Positions 37,726-46,592 of a stretch of 62,499 nucleotides of DNA are shown here, piece by piece. The DNA is from a virus. A program made the position numbers and the translations under genes. Position 1 is the first letter of the stretch. Every line of letters begins with the position of its first letter. The DNA lies in IMG/VR virus record IMGVR_UViG_3300042504_001487, positions 1 through 62,499 of that record. The stretch is one strand, 5' to 3'. A model generated the notes under the pieces. It searched no databases, had not been told where the DNA came from, and saw only the letters and a program-made list of their open reading frames with translations.

Positions 37726-38321
37726 AGCTTTTGATAGATGATGCAGAGTTGGGCCAAGGCTCCGTGCTGTGTGGGGTCGAAATCTCGATCTTCCCACCGA
37801 GACCACGGGAAACGATCAACCTCGGTTCGGAGGTCCACCAACGTCATGTCTGCCTGTTTGCCAAGGCGGACGATTTCCTTGTATCCGAAGTGGCGGTGAT
37901 TCTGCGGCGGGCGTTCCAGGTTAATCAAATCCCACGAGGTTTTGTGATCGCCGTTGAATCTCGCCGAATTGTCCGTGCCGAACTGGAAGTCATTGAACTT
38001 CTCGTAGCACGAATACAGGGGCACCAAAATGTAGATGTGTCCCCCTGGTCTGACGACTCTTGACCAGTTGCGCAACGCCATTTCTGGGTCGTGCAAGTGC
38101 TCAAGGCAGTGGGCCGACACGATGTTGTCGAAGGACTCGTCGTCCAAGGTTGCAAGGAGGGTGGCGTCACCTTGCGCCAGATCCCATTCGGTCACTGTGC
38201 TCGGCGGCGGCACCCTCAAAGGGTCTGGGCCACAGCCGATGTCAAGGATTTGGCCTTTCAGCCATTCGTAGTCTCCAGCACGCGAACGGGCTGAGTGAGA
38301 TTTGGTCATTTCGTCGGACAT
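37722..38321 (-). CDS. Class I SAM-dependent methyltransferase
   Basis: 199 aa. Motif I is LDIGCGPDPLRVPP (near 28-40), an acidic EWDLAQGD follows, then FDNIVSAHCLEHLHDPEMAL and VRPGGHIYILVP: the standard Methyltransf_11 order. Substrate unknown; coupling with the two-domain glycosyltransferase gene (4-base overlap) suggests a glycan or sugar nucleotide. Confidence 0.8.
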   Translation of the reverse strand: MSDEMTKSHSARSRAGDYEWLKGQILDIGCGPDPLRVPPPSTVTEWDLAQGDATLLATLDDESFDNIVSAHCLEHLHDPEMALRNWSRVVRPGGHIYILVPLYSCYEKFNDFQFGTDNSARFNGDHKTSWDLINLERPPQNHRHFGYKEIVRLGKQADMTLVDLRTEVDRFPWSRWEDRDFDPTQHGALAQLCIIYQKL

Positions 38322-38356
38322 GGGTGCGGCTTTCTTTGCGTTTTATAGGGTGAATG

Positions 38357-40303
38357 TCAACCGAAACTTTGATCAGCCCAGCCGTAATTGCTGCTGGTTG
38401 TTTCGAGGCTCAGATCGGAGTAGCGGCCTTTGCCTGCGCGGCTGGTCACGGCTGCCTCTAAAGCGGCGTGGCGACGGTCTATCGGGGCAGACGGCAACGC
38501 CGTTCGACGAGCAGCACGGGCGAGGGATGTCAACCCGTGGCGGCGACGAGCGATTTCGACGCAGCCAAAGAAAGCGTCGGCGCGGTCAGGGCTTCGACCG
38601 TTGGTGCGCTGCTTCATCACTTTCTTGGACTCCGCTTCCACTTTCTCTCGGTCCACGAGTTTGTACATGCGGGCGCACATTTGAATGCACGTTTCCGGGT
38701 CAAGCCCGCGAACCTGCCCCGCCTTGACAAAATCCTTGCCGACGTACCACAGTTCGGACACGCGGTTGGCGAACCTGTCTTTGCCTGTGCGTGCGTTGGT
38801 GGTGCCGACAATTTTGTCCGATGGCGCTCCCGCGAAGCTCACCATCTGGAAGCCTCGACCCATGGTGATCGCCATCAGGGACGCAAACGGATCGCCCGCG
38901 CCCGTGGAGTCGGACCCACGGTCTTCCACTTTGACGCCCCGCTTGACGCATTCCTCATTGAAGAGGTTCACTAGCTGCTGGTTGCGATCCACGGTCTTGT
39001 CGCTGGCGTCAACCAAGGCCATGAGGTTGATCGTTTCGACAAGCTCGATGCCCTTCACGTTGCGTTGATGGATGGCAGAGTAGTATTCACCCACCCGGCA
39101 GAAGCAGGCGACTGCCTCATCCCCGCCGTGGCTGAAGGCCGGATCGAGGAAAGCGATGGGGGTCGGCGAACTGAGCCATGTGGTAACTTTTTGCTGGCTG
39201 CCGCTACTGGTGATCTCAACTTCGGTGTAGATGGCGTTGGCGTCACCGTCGGGAGAGAGGAAGCCACGCACCATTCGGTAATACTCCGGCGACTTGGGGC
39301 CGAGGCTTTCGCGCAAATCCGTGACGGTGCGCAAGCTGAGGATGCCTTTCCATACTTCGCGACCGGCGAGCACGTTGGGGGATTTCTCGCCGTCAAAGCG
39401 GATGCAGTACCCACGTTTGGTTTTCCATCCGTCGAAGGTCTCGTTGACCGAGTTCCACCCTTCCTCGGGTTCCATGAAGACGCCGAGAGGGTCGAAGGGG
39501 GACGTGGGGTTGCCGATGCCGATGAACTGCAAGTACTCGTTGGACTGCAAGTTGGTGATGGCGGTGTTGTAGAGGCTGTGCGTGAGCAGGGGCAACTCAT
39601 CTGCGATGAAGATCACGCAGCGGTTCTTGAAACCGATCTTGGTGGAAGCGTCTTTGTCCTGGCCTTTGCCGCCTGCCACAAGTGCGATACCAGAAAGCTG
39701 GTTCTGCTTACCGTCCTGATTGAGCCTGACGATCTTCCCCATGGACGACACCAGTTTGGCCTGCATGTATTGCTCGCCACCGAAGAACCGGCAGAACTCT
39801 GACCAGTAGGCTTCAACAACGCCCCAGATACGGCCACGGGATTCCTCCAACGTGGTCGAGGTGATGAACACCTTCACATATTCGGGGGACGCTACCGGTT
39901 TGTCGGGGAAACGCGCTCCGACGAGGAACCGGCCAATCGCATAGACGGCGAAAAATTCAGACTTCGAGCAACTGGCGTGGCCTGCAACAGCGAGAAAGTT
40001 GTTGGCATAGGCTTCCTCCAGCATTCGCACCGCGTAAGGGTTCCACTCGAAGCGGCGGTTGCACTCAGGCCGGTCAAGGATCAGCGAGATGAACCTGCGG
40101 AAGTGCCACGTCCACGGGTTGAGGTGGCTGCCCGGCTGGCTGACCAGTGCGTCGTAGTTGCCGCAGATGTATTTCTCCAGCGCCACTTCTTGCAGCAGAT
40201 CATACCCTGCCGAGGTCTTGGGCACTCCTGGGAGACGTTTCCACCAGCGCCCATAGCGAGCGATGTGGGTGCGTTCCATCTGCTGGGGGGAGGTTTGAGC
40301 CAT
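38357..40303 (-). CDS. terL: Terminase large subunit
   Basis: 648 aa. ATPase: a deviant Walker A AGHASCSKSEF (about 106-116), Walker B CVIFIADE (about 225-232), a coupling segment FIGIGNPTSPFDP. Nuclease: FLDPAFSHGGDEAV (about 386), DSTGAGD (about 460) and RSPDRADAFFG (about 587). It cuts and pumps DNA into the prohead. Unusually it is on the minus strand with replication genes, not next to the portal. The C-terminus WADQSFG is close to, but not, the FWG tag. Confidence 0.9.
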   Translation of the reverse strand: MAQTSPQQMERTHIARYGRWWKRLPGVPKTSAGYDLLQEVALEKYICGNYDALVSQPGSHLNPWTWHFRRFISLILDRPECNRRFEWNPYAVRMLEEAYANNFLAVAGHASCSKSEFFAVYAIGRFLVGARFPDKPVASPEYVKVFITSTTLEESRGRIWGVVEAYWSEFCRFFGGEQYMQAKLVSSMGKIVRLNQDGKQNQLSGIALVAGGKGQDKDASTKIGFKNRCVIFIADELPLLTHSLYNTAITNLQSNEYLQFIGIGNPTSPFDPLGVFMEPEEGWNSVNETFDGWKTKRGYCIRFDGEKSPNVLAGREVWKGILSLRTVTDLRESLGPKSPEYYRMVRGFLSPDGDANAIYTEVEITSSGSQQKVTTWLSSPTPIAFLDPAFSHGGDEAVACFCRVGEYYSAIHQRNVKGIELVETINLMALVDASDKTVDRNQQLVNLFNEECVKRGVKVEDRGSDSTGAGDPFASLMAITMGRGFQMVSFAGAPSDKIVGTTNARTGKDRFANRVSELWYVGKDFVKAGQVRGLDPETCIQMCARMYKLVDREKVEAESKKVMKQRTNGRSPDRADAFFGCVEIARRRHGLTSLARAARRTALPSAPIDRRHAALEAAVTSRAGKGRYSDLSLETTSSNYGWADQSFG

Positions 40304-40846
40304 TCAGGTATTCTGTGCCTTGGACGGGCGGTTGTCCACGAGTGTTCCGTGCTTCCGGGCGTCGAGCACGATGCCGCAGCCAGCCGCGACACAGCCGAGG
40401 TGGTGTGCCCCAGTGTCAGGGTCGATGTCTTCGCCTTCAATCAGGCAGTCGATGTGCCGTTTCATCGCACCGAGATAGGTCATCAACTCGACCTTGTTAT
40501 CCCTCCAATTCCAGGGTCCGTATTTCACCGCGCCCCGAGACAGGGCTTTCGCCACTTCGTCGTTGAGAGATGGCGGGATGAGTTGAAGCTGGGGTTTCTG
40601 GATGGCCTGCGAGGCTTTGGGGTCAGTGTTGGGTGTCATAATGGGGACGGCGTACCACGCATACGATGCCGCAACCTTCCCCTCGTCGCTTGAGATTTTC
40701 CACTCTGGTTTTGGTTGCAAGTCGTCCCACACCATCGCCCCTCGGGGGACGACGTGGGGAATGTCGTTCCCCCAGATTAGAGTGTAGCCTTCCGGCGCTG
40801 TTGGTTTGTCGTCGTTTTTCATGGTGTCTGTGTGGTTAAATTTCAT
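40304..40846 (-). CDS. dATP/dGTP diphosphohydrolase-like protein (DUF5664 type)
   Basis: 180 aa; ATG 40846 overlaps the helicase stop by 4 bases. The conserved part is AKALSRGAVKYGPWNWRD (about 105-120), then LGAMKRHIDCLIEGEDIDPDTGAHHLGCVAAGCGIVLD: the all-alpha family related to MazG-type pyrophosphohydrolases, with acidic/His metal ligands. It probably hydrolyses purine dNTPs. No PurZ or other modified-base gene was seen, so nucleotide-pool control is more likely than base replacement. The N-terminal 85 residues are extra. Confidence 0.65.
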   Translation of the reverse strand: MKFNHTDTMKNDDKPTAPEGYTLIWGNDIPHVVPRGAMVWDDLQPKPEWKISSDEGKVAASYAWYAVPIMTPNTDPKASQAIQKPQLQLIPPSLNDEVAKALSRGAVKYGPWNWRDNKVELMTYLGAMKRHIDCLIEGEDIDPDTGAHHLGCVAAGCGIVLDARKHGTLVDNRPSKAQNT

Positions 40847-42279
40847 CCCCAAAAATCCTCCTCGTTAAACTCTGGTTCCTCCACTGGCACAAACTTCAAG
40901 GGTTTGCCTTTGCGGTCGCCTTCAAGCAACATCAGGGCGGTGAGTAGCCGCTGCTCCGTGTTGCGCTTTTCTTCTAGCACCTCGGCCACAACATCGTCCA
41001 CGGTATCTGGCACCATCAAACGATAAACTGTGACTACGTCTTTCTGTCCCCGCCGATGGAGACGTGCGATGGTCTGCTCATAGCACTCACGCGAGTAAGT
41101 AAGGGACATCCACACCATGGTCTGTGAACCGGTTTGGAGATTTAGACCGTGGCCCATCGACATCGGGTGCCCGACCAACATCGGAATCTCTTTACGGTTC
41201 CATTGCGAGATCATTTGCATCTGCAATGCCGGTGTTTTCGCATCGGCAAAAAAGCGGGCCTGCGGAAACTTGCGACGGATACGGTCTTGCTCGTGTTTGA
41301 AATCACAGATCACCAGCAGCGGCCCTTTGGTTTGCTTTGCTATCTTGGCTAGAGCGGCGGTCTTGCAGTCGTGGACCTCGTGGACCTTCTTCTCGCCGTC
41401 GTAGATGGCACCGGAGGTGAACTGCAACAGCTTGCGCACGAGCACGGCGGCGTTGGCTGCGGTGATCTGCACTTCCGACCGAAGTTCGAGGATCAGTTCT
41501 TTCTTGAACTCCTCGTACTGCTCCAAGACGTGTTCCGGCAACTTAACCTCCACGTCCTCAATGTGGCAGTCCGGCAAATCTTTGAGCCAGTCGGACGTAC
41601 GCAGGGTGAGAGTGATGTCGGCAATGCGCTGGTCGATGCGTTCGGCTGCCCCGGGTATCGGCTCCCAGTTGTATTGCTGGTAATCGGTGGCGGCGAAGTA
41701 GGTTTTCTTGAAGAGGTCGAAGCTGCGTCCAAGGCGTTGCCCGTCATCAAGCAGCCGCACTTGGGCAAACAGATCGAGGAGACTGTTGGGCGCTGGAGTT
41801 CCAGTCATCGCGACTCGGTGCTTCACTTGCGGTAGCTCGCGACGAAGCAGGTTGATTCGTTTGCTGGCAGGATTTTTCGTACGGGTTGACTCGTCGTACA
41901 CGATCATCTGGTAAGGCACTGTGCCGCCGCGCTTCTCTACCAGCTTCACCAACATCGGGATGGCCTCGTAGTTCACAACATACACATCAGCCTGACCGGC
42001 GATGAAGGCGCGACGACCCAACGGCGTACGCAGGTTGGCGACTTTGAGGTGCTGGAATTGTTCCCATTGCTGCACCTCCATCGGCCACGTCAAATTACAC
42101 ACTCGCACCGGGGCGACGACCAGCATGGCCTCAACCTCCAGGTTTTGCTGCAACTGGCAGAAAGCGGAAAGGATACTAGAAGACTTACCTATTCCCATGC
42201 CTACGAGGGCAAACACGACATCTTGGTTGACGATCTTGTCGATCATCAGTTTTTGAGGCGGTTCGGGTGTAAAATTCAC
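40843..42279 (-). CDS. SNF2/SF2-type DNA helicase with C-terminal FWG tag
   Basis: 478 aa; GTG 42279 is chosen because it overlaps the upstream stop (GTGA). Motifs: GMGIGKSSS (I), VAPVRVCNLTWP (Ia), YDESTRTKN (II), MTGTPAPN (III), and in the second half LLVICDFKHEQDR, GLNLQTGSQTMVWM and ARLHRRGQKDVVTVY (V-VI). This is the helicase usually found with the phage family A polymerase, VRR-NUC and DUF2800/2815 set. The last residues are NEEDFWG, the shared tag. Confidence 0.85.
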   Translation of the reverse strand: MNFTPEPPQKLMIDKIVNQDVVFALVGMGIGKSSSILSAFCQLQQNLEVEAMLVVAPVRVCNLTWPMEVQQWEQFQHLKVANLRTPLGRRAFIAGQADVYVVNYEAIPMLVKLVEKRGGTVPYQMIVYDESTRTKNPASKRINLLRRELPQVKHRVAMTGTPAPNSLLDLFAQVRLLDDGQRLGRSFDLFKKTYFAATDYQQYNWEPIPGAAERIDQRIADITLTLRTSDWLKDLPDCHIEDVEVKLPEHVLEQYEEFKKELILELRSEVQITAANAAVLVRKLLQFTSGAIYDGEKKVHEVHDCKTAALAKIAKQTKGPLLVICDFKHEQDRIRRKFPQARFFADAKTPALQMQMISQWNRKEIPMLVGHPMSMGHGLNLQTGSQTMVWMSLTYSRECYEQTIARLHRRGQKDVVTVYRLMVPDTVDDVVAEVLEEKRNTEQRLLTALMLLEGDRKGKPLKFVPVEEPEFNEEDFWG

Positions 42280-42593
42280 GCCGCCCACCCCTCCACCGTG
42301 CGATACTCAATGGGACGCCCAGCAACCTGTGCCACACGGATGCCGTGCTCCATGCCTCGGCTTATGCCGCAGTCAGTGTACACGACGGTCTTGCTTGCTT
42401 GCCACGCCAGCCCTGCGGCAATGCCCATGGCACGGTCGGTCGGGTCTTCGTCGTCAAGCACCTGGGTATAGAGCAGGTGGCTAACCATGGGGGCTTCGCC
42501 ACGCAGCAGTGAGTCGCGCATAGCGGCACGGGCGTAACGGATGTGGAGTTGCGGATTGCCCGCGAAAGGAGATTCAAGAATTACGGTGGTCAT
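42276..42593 (-). CDS. DUF7768-type protein (deoxyribosyltransferase-like)
   Basis: 105 aa from ATG 42593. Pattern ILESPFAGN, then YARAAMRDSLLRGEAPMVSHLLYTQVLDD and VYTDCGISRGMEHGI fits the phage family resembling nucleoside 2-deoxyribosyltransferases (Rossmann-like with a conserved Tyr/Asp and Ser-Gly-Met). Biochemical role unproven; its neighbours are nucleotide and DNA metabolism genes. Confidence 0.65.
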   Translation of the reverse strand: MTTVILESPFAGNPQLHIRYARAAMRDSLLRGEAPMVSHLLYTQVLDDEDPTDRAMGIAAGLAWQASKTVVYTDCGISRGMEHGIRVAQVAGRPIEYRTVEGWAA

Positions 42594-42594
42594 G

Positions 42595-43041
42595 TCAGAA
42601 AGGGTCTCCGTCTTGTTCTGCGGCGTGCTGCCGTGCTCCGATCTTCTCATCGACAAACCGCTGCCGACGCTCGGCGTGTTCTTTCTGGACGTTCTCCGTG
42701 CATGTGATCACCTGAATGTTGCCTTCCTCGTATCCGAAGTCGCTGTTCTTGCGGTCAAGGTGCAGGCAGAACCTCTCCTTCCCCTTCTCGTCCATGTATC
42801 GGGTGGGCAACACGACTGCTTTGAACTGGTCAAAGGTCAGAGTGAAAACGATCTTCCGCTTACGGGCGGAAGCACGCAAGTTGTCGAACACGCAGTGGAT
42901 GGGGTTGTTCAACCTCCATTGCTGCTTGGCGTGCGACCCGCAAAGCTGAGTGCTGGTAGGGTGATCGGACAAATTCCTCGGTGCATTGCGGCACCGGCTG
43001 ACGGGACAACGGCCCGGTATCTTTTTCTTGCGCAGCTTCAT
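42595..43041 (-). CDS. HNH-type endonuclease-like protein
   Basis: 148 aa from ATG 43041. The C-terminal half has LHLDRKNSDFGYEEGNIQVITCTENVQK, the HLDR...GY...N(I/L)...EN plan of phage HNH nucleases, with an upstream LCGSHAKQQWR that may give a zinc ligand. Such small HNH genes are often selfish or assist packaging. It lies between a DUF7768 gene and an unknown gene without overlap. Confidence 0.6.
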   Translation of the reverse strand: MKLRKKKIPGRCPVSRCRNAPRNLSDHPTSTQLCGSHAKQQWRLNNPIHCVFDNLRASARKRKIVFTLTFDQFKAVVLPTRYMDEKGKERFCLHLDRKNSDFGYEEGNIQVITCTENVQKEHAERRQRFVDEKIGARQHAAEQDGDPF

Positions 43042-43079
43042 GCAGGTTCTGGTTCTCCGATTCGGCGTTCGGATGTGTT

Positions 43080-43712
43080 TCAATACGCCCACTTGGCATC
43101 TCCAAGGATTTCGTCAGAATCAGACCACCACTCGTCCCACTGGCTATTTGTTGCCACGCTCCAATCAGGAATGGTTGCGGCTGCGTCTTTGCCGGTCAGT
43201 GAAACTGGCATCCACTTGATTCGGTTATTCGGATAAATTGCGATCTGCCCGTTGGATAATTTGATGACATTGCCCTCCTTATGCTCTTCAAGCAACTCTG
43301 AGTCACCTACGTCCAGGAGGCCAGATGATTGCCCTTCTGGCAGGTGGTCGATGGTGAACCAGTAGTGACCTCCTATCGGTGGATTGCCTTTGCCAAGGTT
43401 AACCAAAACTGGCACGTCGCTTAACTGATCCTTGCGCCAAAGCTCAATGGAACCAGACAGGCATTCCCACATCTGGATTTTGTGCAGAGGCAGCGGTTTG
43501 TGATCGTCTTCTGGTTCATACCAATAGACGCACTGAGGTGGAATCTTATCGAAACAGGCGGCGTATTTCTCCACCCATGCTTGGAAGCAAAATGGACGGT
43601 TACGCATCGCTCGAACTGAGACGAGCCATGCTGGTTCAAATTCGTCTTCTGGGCCACCGAAGGCGTCACAGCGGATATATACTTTTGTTTTGGGCAAGTT
43701 GATGTTTCGCAT
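43080..43712 (-). CDS. Hypothetical protein, 210 aa
   Basis: ATATG start. Rich in Trp, Asp, Pro and Glu, with VYWYEPEDD, GGHYWFTIDHLPEGQ and an acidic Trp-rich C-terminus (WDEWWSDSDEI). Base composition is more AT-rich than the neighbours, suggesting a recent arrival together with the HNH gene. No family recognised. Confidence 0.5.
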   Translation of the reverse strand: MRNINLPKTKVYIRCDAFGGPEDEFEPAWLVSVRAMRNRPFCFQAWVEKYAACFDKIPPQCVYWYEPEDDHKPLPLHKIQMWECLSGSIELWRKDQLSDVPVLVNLGKGNPPIGGHYWFTIDHLPEGQSSGLLDVGDSELLEEHKEGNVIKLSNGQIAIYPNNRIKWMPVSLTGKDAAATIPDWSVATNSQWDEWWSDSDEILGDAKWAY

Positions 43713-43843
43713 ATTTTATTGGATGTTTAGGGTTGGGCTGAGAGCTTCTGCGCGGACTAGGCAACGGACGGTGGAGAGAGTGTCGGAGAGAATGAGTGGC
43801 ATATCGTTGAGCTTCGTTAGTCATTGATGTTTTAGTTGTTGCT

Positions 43844-44155
43844 TCATTTCCAGAACCCTCCTTCACGGACTAAGTTGTCAATGAACTGCTTGCCGTCGTG
43901 GACGTTGTCGCACCAGCCGACGTTGGCCCCAGCTTTCGTCAGCAGTTCCATCTCGTGCTCTTGCGCTTTGGTGGGCTTGCACCCGCCGCGCTTGACTTCC
44001 AGAAAGCCGACCGCACCACCTGGGGCGATGATCAGCCGATCAGGCACCGAACGATTGTTGGGTGAGACGAACTTGCGAACGTAGCAACCTTTGGACTTGG
44101 CGTAGTCGCAGATTTTTTTCTCGATCTCCTTTTCAAGCTGTGGTGGTGTATTCAT
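43844..44155 (-). CDS. VRR-NUC nuclease
   Basis: 103 aa. The PD-(D/E)xK core is VPDRLIIAPGGAVGFLEVKRGGCKPTKAQEHEMELL: Asp in VPDR, then E-V-K, then the helix with K-x-x-Q, as in stand-alone phage VRR-NUC domains (Holliday-junction or structure-specific nucleases). ATG 44155 overlaps the preceding stop by 4 bases; the purine-rich GAGGAGAAGGAG just upstream is one of the few Shine-Dalgarno-like sequences here, lying in the upstream gene's poly-Arg codons. It ends GGFWK, close to the FWG tag. Confidence 0.85.
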   Translation of the reverse strand: MNTPPQLEKEIEKKICDYAKSKGCYVRKFVSPNNRSVPDRLIIAPGGAVGFLEVKRGGCKPTKAQEHEMELLTKAGANVGWCDNVHDGKQFIDNLVREGGFWK

Positions 44156-44295
44156 CTCCTTCTCCTCTTTTTGGTTTTGCTGTTGTGGCGTTGCGTCCGA
44201 CATTCGGGGCACAGTAAAAAGTCGGCTGACTGTTTCTGCAACTCGAATGTTCCGCCGCACCGACAAATACGTTTTCTGGTGTTTGCTATGATCAT
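44152..44295 (-). CDS. 47-aa zinc-ribbon protein
   Basis: ATG 44295, 4 bases after the polymerase stop; the stop overlaps the VRR-NUC start. The sequence has CRCGG, then CPECRTQRH, a four-Cys zinc ribbon, and a basic tail KTKKRRRR. Position between polymerase and nuclease suggests a small DNA-binding partner. Confidence 0.65.
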   Translation of the reverse strand: MIIANTRKRICRCGGTFELQKQSADFLLCPECRTQRHNSKTKKRRRR

Positions 44296-44299
44296 GACA

Positions 44300-46471
44300 T
44301 CACTTGGTGTAATAGGGTTGAACTTGACCGTCGGCTGCCACGGGCAAGCCTTTCGTCCATTCAGGCACGTCTGTCATGAGTCCGACGAGTTCTTCGATGG
44401 ACTGGTTTTTGCGGGTGTAAGCGAGAATCTGGTCATGGATCAGCGAGCACACCTCGTAGCCTGCTTCTTCCGCTTTGATGATGCCGTTGTTGAGCAGGTC
44501 AGCGCCGACACCTTCTGTAAAGTTCTGCATCAGCAAGCCGCCGAAAAGTCCACATCTCCCCCAGATAGCTTTGCCGCGAATTTGACCCCAGTAGGTGAGC
44601 GATTGGCGTGTCTTCACTCGACCGTCAGGCCATTGCTCGATCTTGCCTGTCTTCTTGTCACGCACCACGGTCTCCTCAATTTTTGGGCCGCGATAAGCCA
44701 GACGGCGTCCAGAAGGAAGTTTGGCGAACAAATACTTGGAACCAGCAGTGACGGCACAGAAAAACTCGATACGGTAAGCAGTATGGCGGCTGCCGAAATT
44801 CGTCACGGCATTTTTGGCAGCACGGTCGTAGGCGTACCACGCTTTGACGATGTTCGGGTTGGCCTCGCGCCACTGATCCACGATCTCCTGCAATTTGTTT
44901 TCTCTGGCCTTCTCCACCCACATCGCTTTGTCTTTGGAAGACAAGTCCTCTACAAGTCCAACAGGCTTGCCGTTCGTCGTGCATCTGTCGAGGAAAGCCT
45001 GCAACTCATCTTCCGTGACATCGAAATCCATGCCATTCGCCTGCGCCATGGACAGCAGCGCGTCAGGTCCGCCCATGAATCCCAAAGCCAACTCTGAAAT
45101 TTTACCCTTCTGTCTGTCGGGGTGATGTTTGCCGTGCTCTTTGGCATAGTCGAGCATCTCCTGCAACGGCATCCCAGTCATGCGGCAAATAGTCGCCTCG
45201 TAAATCTTTCCGTGGGTGCGAAACACTTCCAACTTCCACTCCTCGTTTGCCAACCATGCCGCGATACGGGCTTCAATGCTGCTGAAGTCCACGTCGAAAA
45301 TCGGACCAGTTTCGTCGTGAATGAAGTGACGGATGCACGAGCCGATGACCTCCAGCAGAGGTCCGTAGAACAGTTCGATGTGTGCCTCGCTCTCACCTGT
45401 CATGATGTCGGCGTACGCGGCGTCGGTGTTCTTGATGGTCGGGCGTTTGAAGTTCTGCGGCTGAACCAGTCTGCCGGACGCACGCCCTGGACCTGCCCCG
45501 TAGAACTGGATGGTGCCGCGCACGCGACCGTCGGCGCAAGCGCACTCGATCATCGCCTTCACCTTCTTGATGCTGGCGAAGCTCAATGACTTCTTGATTT
45601 GCAGCACACGTCCCACCTCTGAGGTAGGGTCGAACTCCACAGACTCAAGCTGCTCGTCCAGCGTGTCGGCGCGGAGGTTGTCCCCCTCAAACCCGTGATC
45701 CTTGAGCCACTTTAGGAGAACGTCGCGCTGCGTCGGGTTGAATCCGGTGAGTTGCCGAAACTCCTCCGTCATGCGGGCCTCGTTGGCTTCGATCAGCGAT
45801 TGCGCGTGACGCAGGGCAGGCAAGTTGACCGGCAAGCCTCGGCTGTTGATTGCCATGTCGGCCTGAAACGCAGCCAACGTGTCGCCGGTCAACTCGAAGT
45901 GCTTCAGAGCTTTGTGGATGCCCTGTTCTACGCGAACGTCTTGAACGCAGTATTCGCAAAAAGCGATGAAGTCGTCTTGCCGGTAGATGGGGTGGATAAA
46001 CTCGCCGGTGGCTTTCTGCGGGATGGAGAATTTGCGGATCAGTGCTTTGCCTTTGCTGTCTTTCTGCTGAAGCAGTCCGAGTGTTTCGGCGGCTTTCTCC
46101 AACGACGGCGGGATTGCAGCACGCCGGGACATCGCAGCGGTGCAGCGCCAACGGCTTATGTCGATCTGGAACCAACGATTGTTTGGGCAGTGGTTGGTGA
46201 TCGCCTGTTCAAAGTATGCGTTGTGCGCGTACACCGGAGCATCGCTGTTGTTCATCTCGTTGATCAAATCCATCGCTCCAGGAGAAGATTCGCACACGCT
46301 CATGTCGTCGAACGTGAAAAATGGATTGACCCACAGCAGAGGTTCGCCGTCGTCCTTTGCCACAGCGGCACACAGGATCTCGGTGGACGGGTCTTCCGCG
46401 TAACGGAAAGCGCCTGTGCGCTTGATGTCCGCCATCGAACGTGTCTCAAAGTCTAAATGCCATGCTGTCAT
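44300..46471 (-). CDS. polA: Family A DNA polymerase with 3-prime-5-prime exonuclease domain
   Basis: 723 aa from ATG 46471 (GTATG context; longer frame rejected). Exo I motif LDFETRS at residues 6-12. Polymerase motif A DVDFSSIEARIAAW (about 391), motif B RQKGKISELALGFMGG (about 452), motif C LIHDQILAY (about 680). Motif C has HDQ where most family members have HDE. By alignment of motif B to T7 polymerase, a Leu stands where T7 has Tyr526 (E. coli Phe762). It replicates the phage genome with the SNF2 helicase, primase-helicase and DUF2815-like protein. Confidence 0.92.
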   Translation of the reverse strand: MTAWHLDFETRSMADIKRTGAFRYAEDPSTEILCAAVAKDDGEPLLWVNPFFTFDDMSVCESSPGAMDLINEMNNSDAPVYAHNAYFEQAITNHCPNNRWFQIDISRWRCTAAMSRRAAIPPSLEKAAETLGLLQQKDSKGKALIRKFSIPQKATGEFIHPIYRQDDFIAFCEYCVQDVRVEQGIHKALKHFELTGDTLAAFQADMAINSRGLPVNLPALRHAQSLIEANEARMTEEFRQLTGFNPTQRDVLLKWLKDHGFEGDNLRADTLDEQLESVEFDPTSEVGRVLQIKKSLSFASIKKVKAMIECACADGRVRGTIQFYGAGPGRASGRLVQPQNFKRPTIKNTDAAYADIMTGESEAHIELFYGPLLEVIGSCIRHFIHDETGPIFDVDFSSIEARIAAWLANEEWKLEVFRTHGKIYEATICRMTGMPLQEMLDYAKEHGKHHPDRQKGKISELALGFMGGPDALLSMAQANGMDFDVTEDELQAFLDRCTTNGKPVGLVEDLSSKDKAMWVEKARENKLQEIVDQWREANPNIVKAWYAYDRAAKNAVTNFGSRHTAYRIEFFCAVTAGSKYLFAKLPSGRRLAYRGPKIEETVVRDKKTGKIEQWPDGRVKTRQSLTYWGQIRGKAIWGRCGLFGGLLMQNFTEGVGADLLNNGIIKAEEAGYEVCSLIHDQILAYTRKNQSIEELVGLMTDVPEWTKGLPVAADGQVQPYYTK

Positions 46472-46592
46472 ACGGGTTCGTCGTGTTAAAATTGGTGTCA
46501 GCGCCAAGGATACCAAGCAGGCTGACGGCTACTCCGATAGAAAGGGGGAATACAGAACCCTTGGTCGTGACTCTCTTGGCTTATCAAATTGA

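Noticed and set aside
38357-40303. TerL C-terminus (DQSFG) as another FWG tag
   Set aside because: It lacks the Trp and the acidic-aromatic order; listed only as a near miss.
40304-40846. Z-genome (2-aminoadenine) phage
   Set aside because: Only a MazZ-related domain is present; no PurZ-type synthetase or DatZ was recognised.
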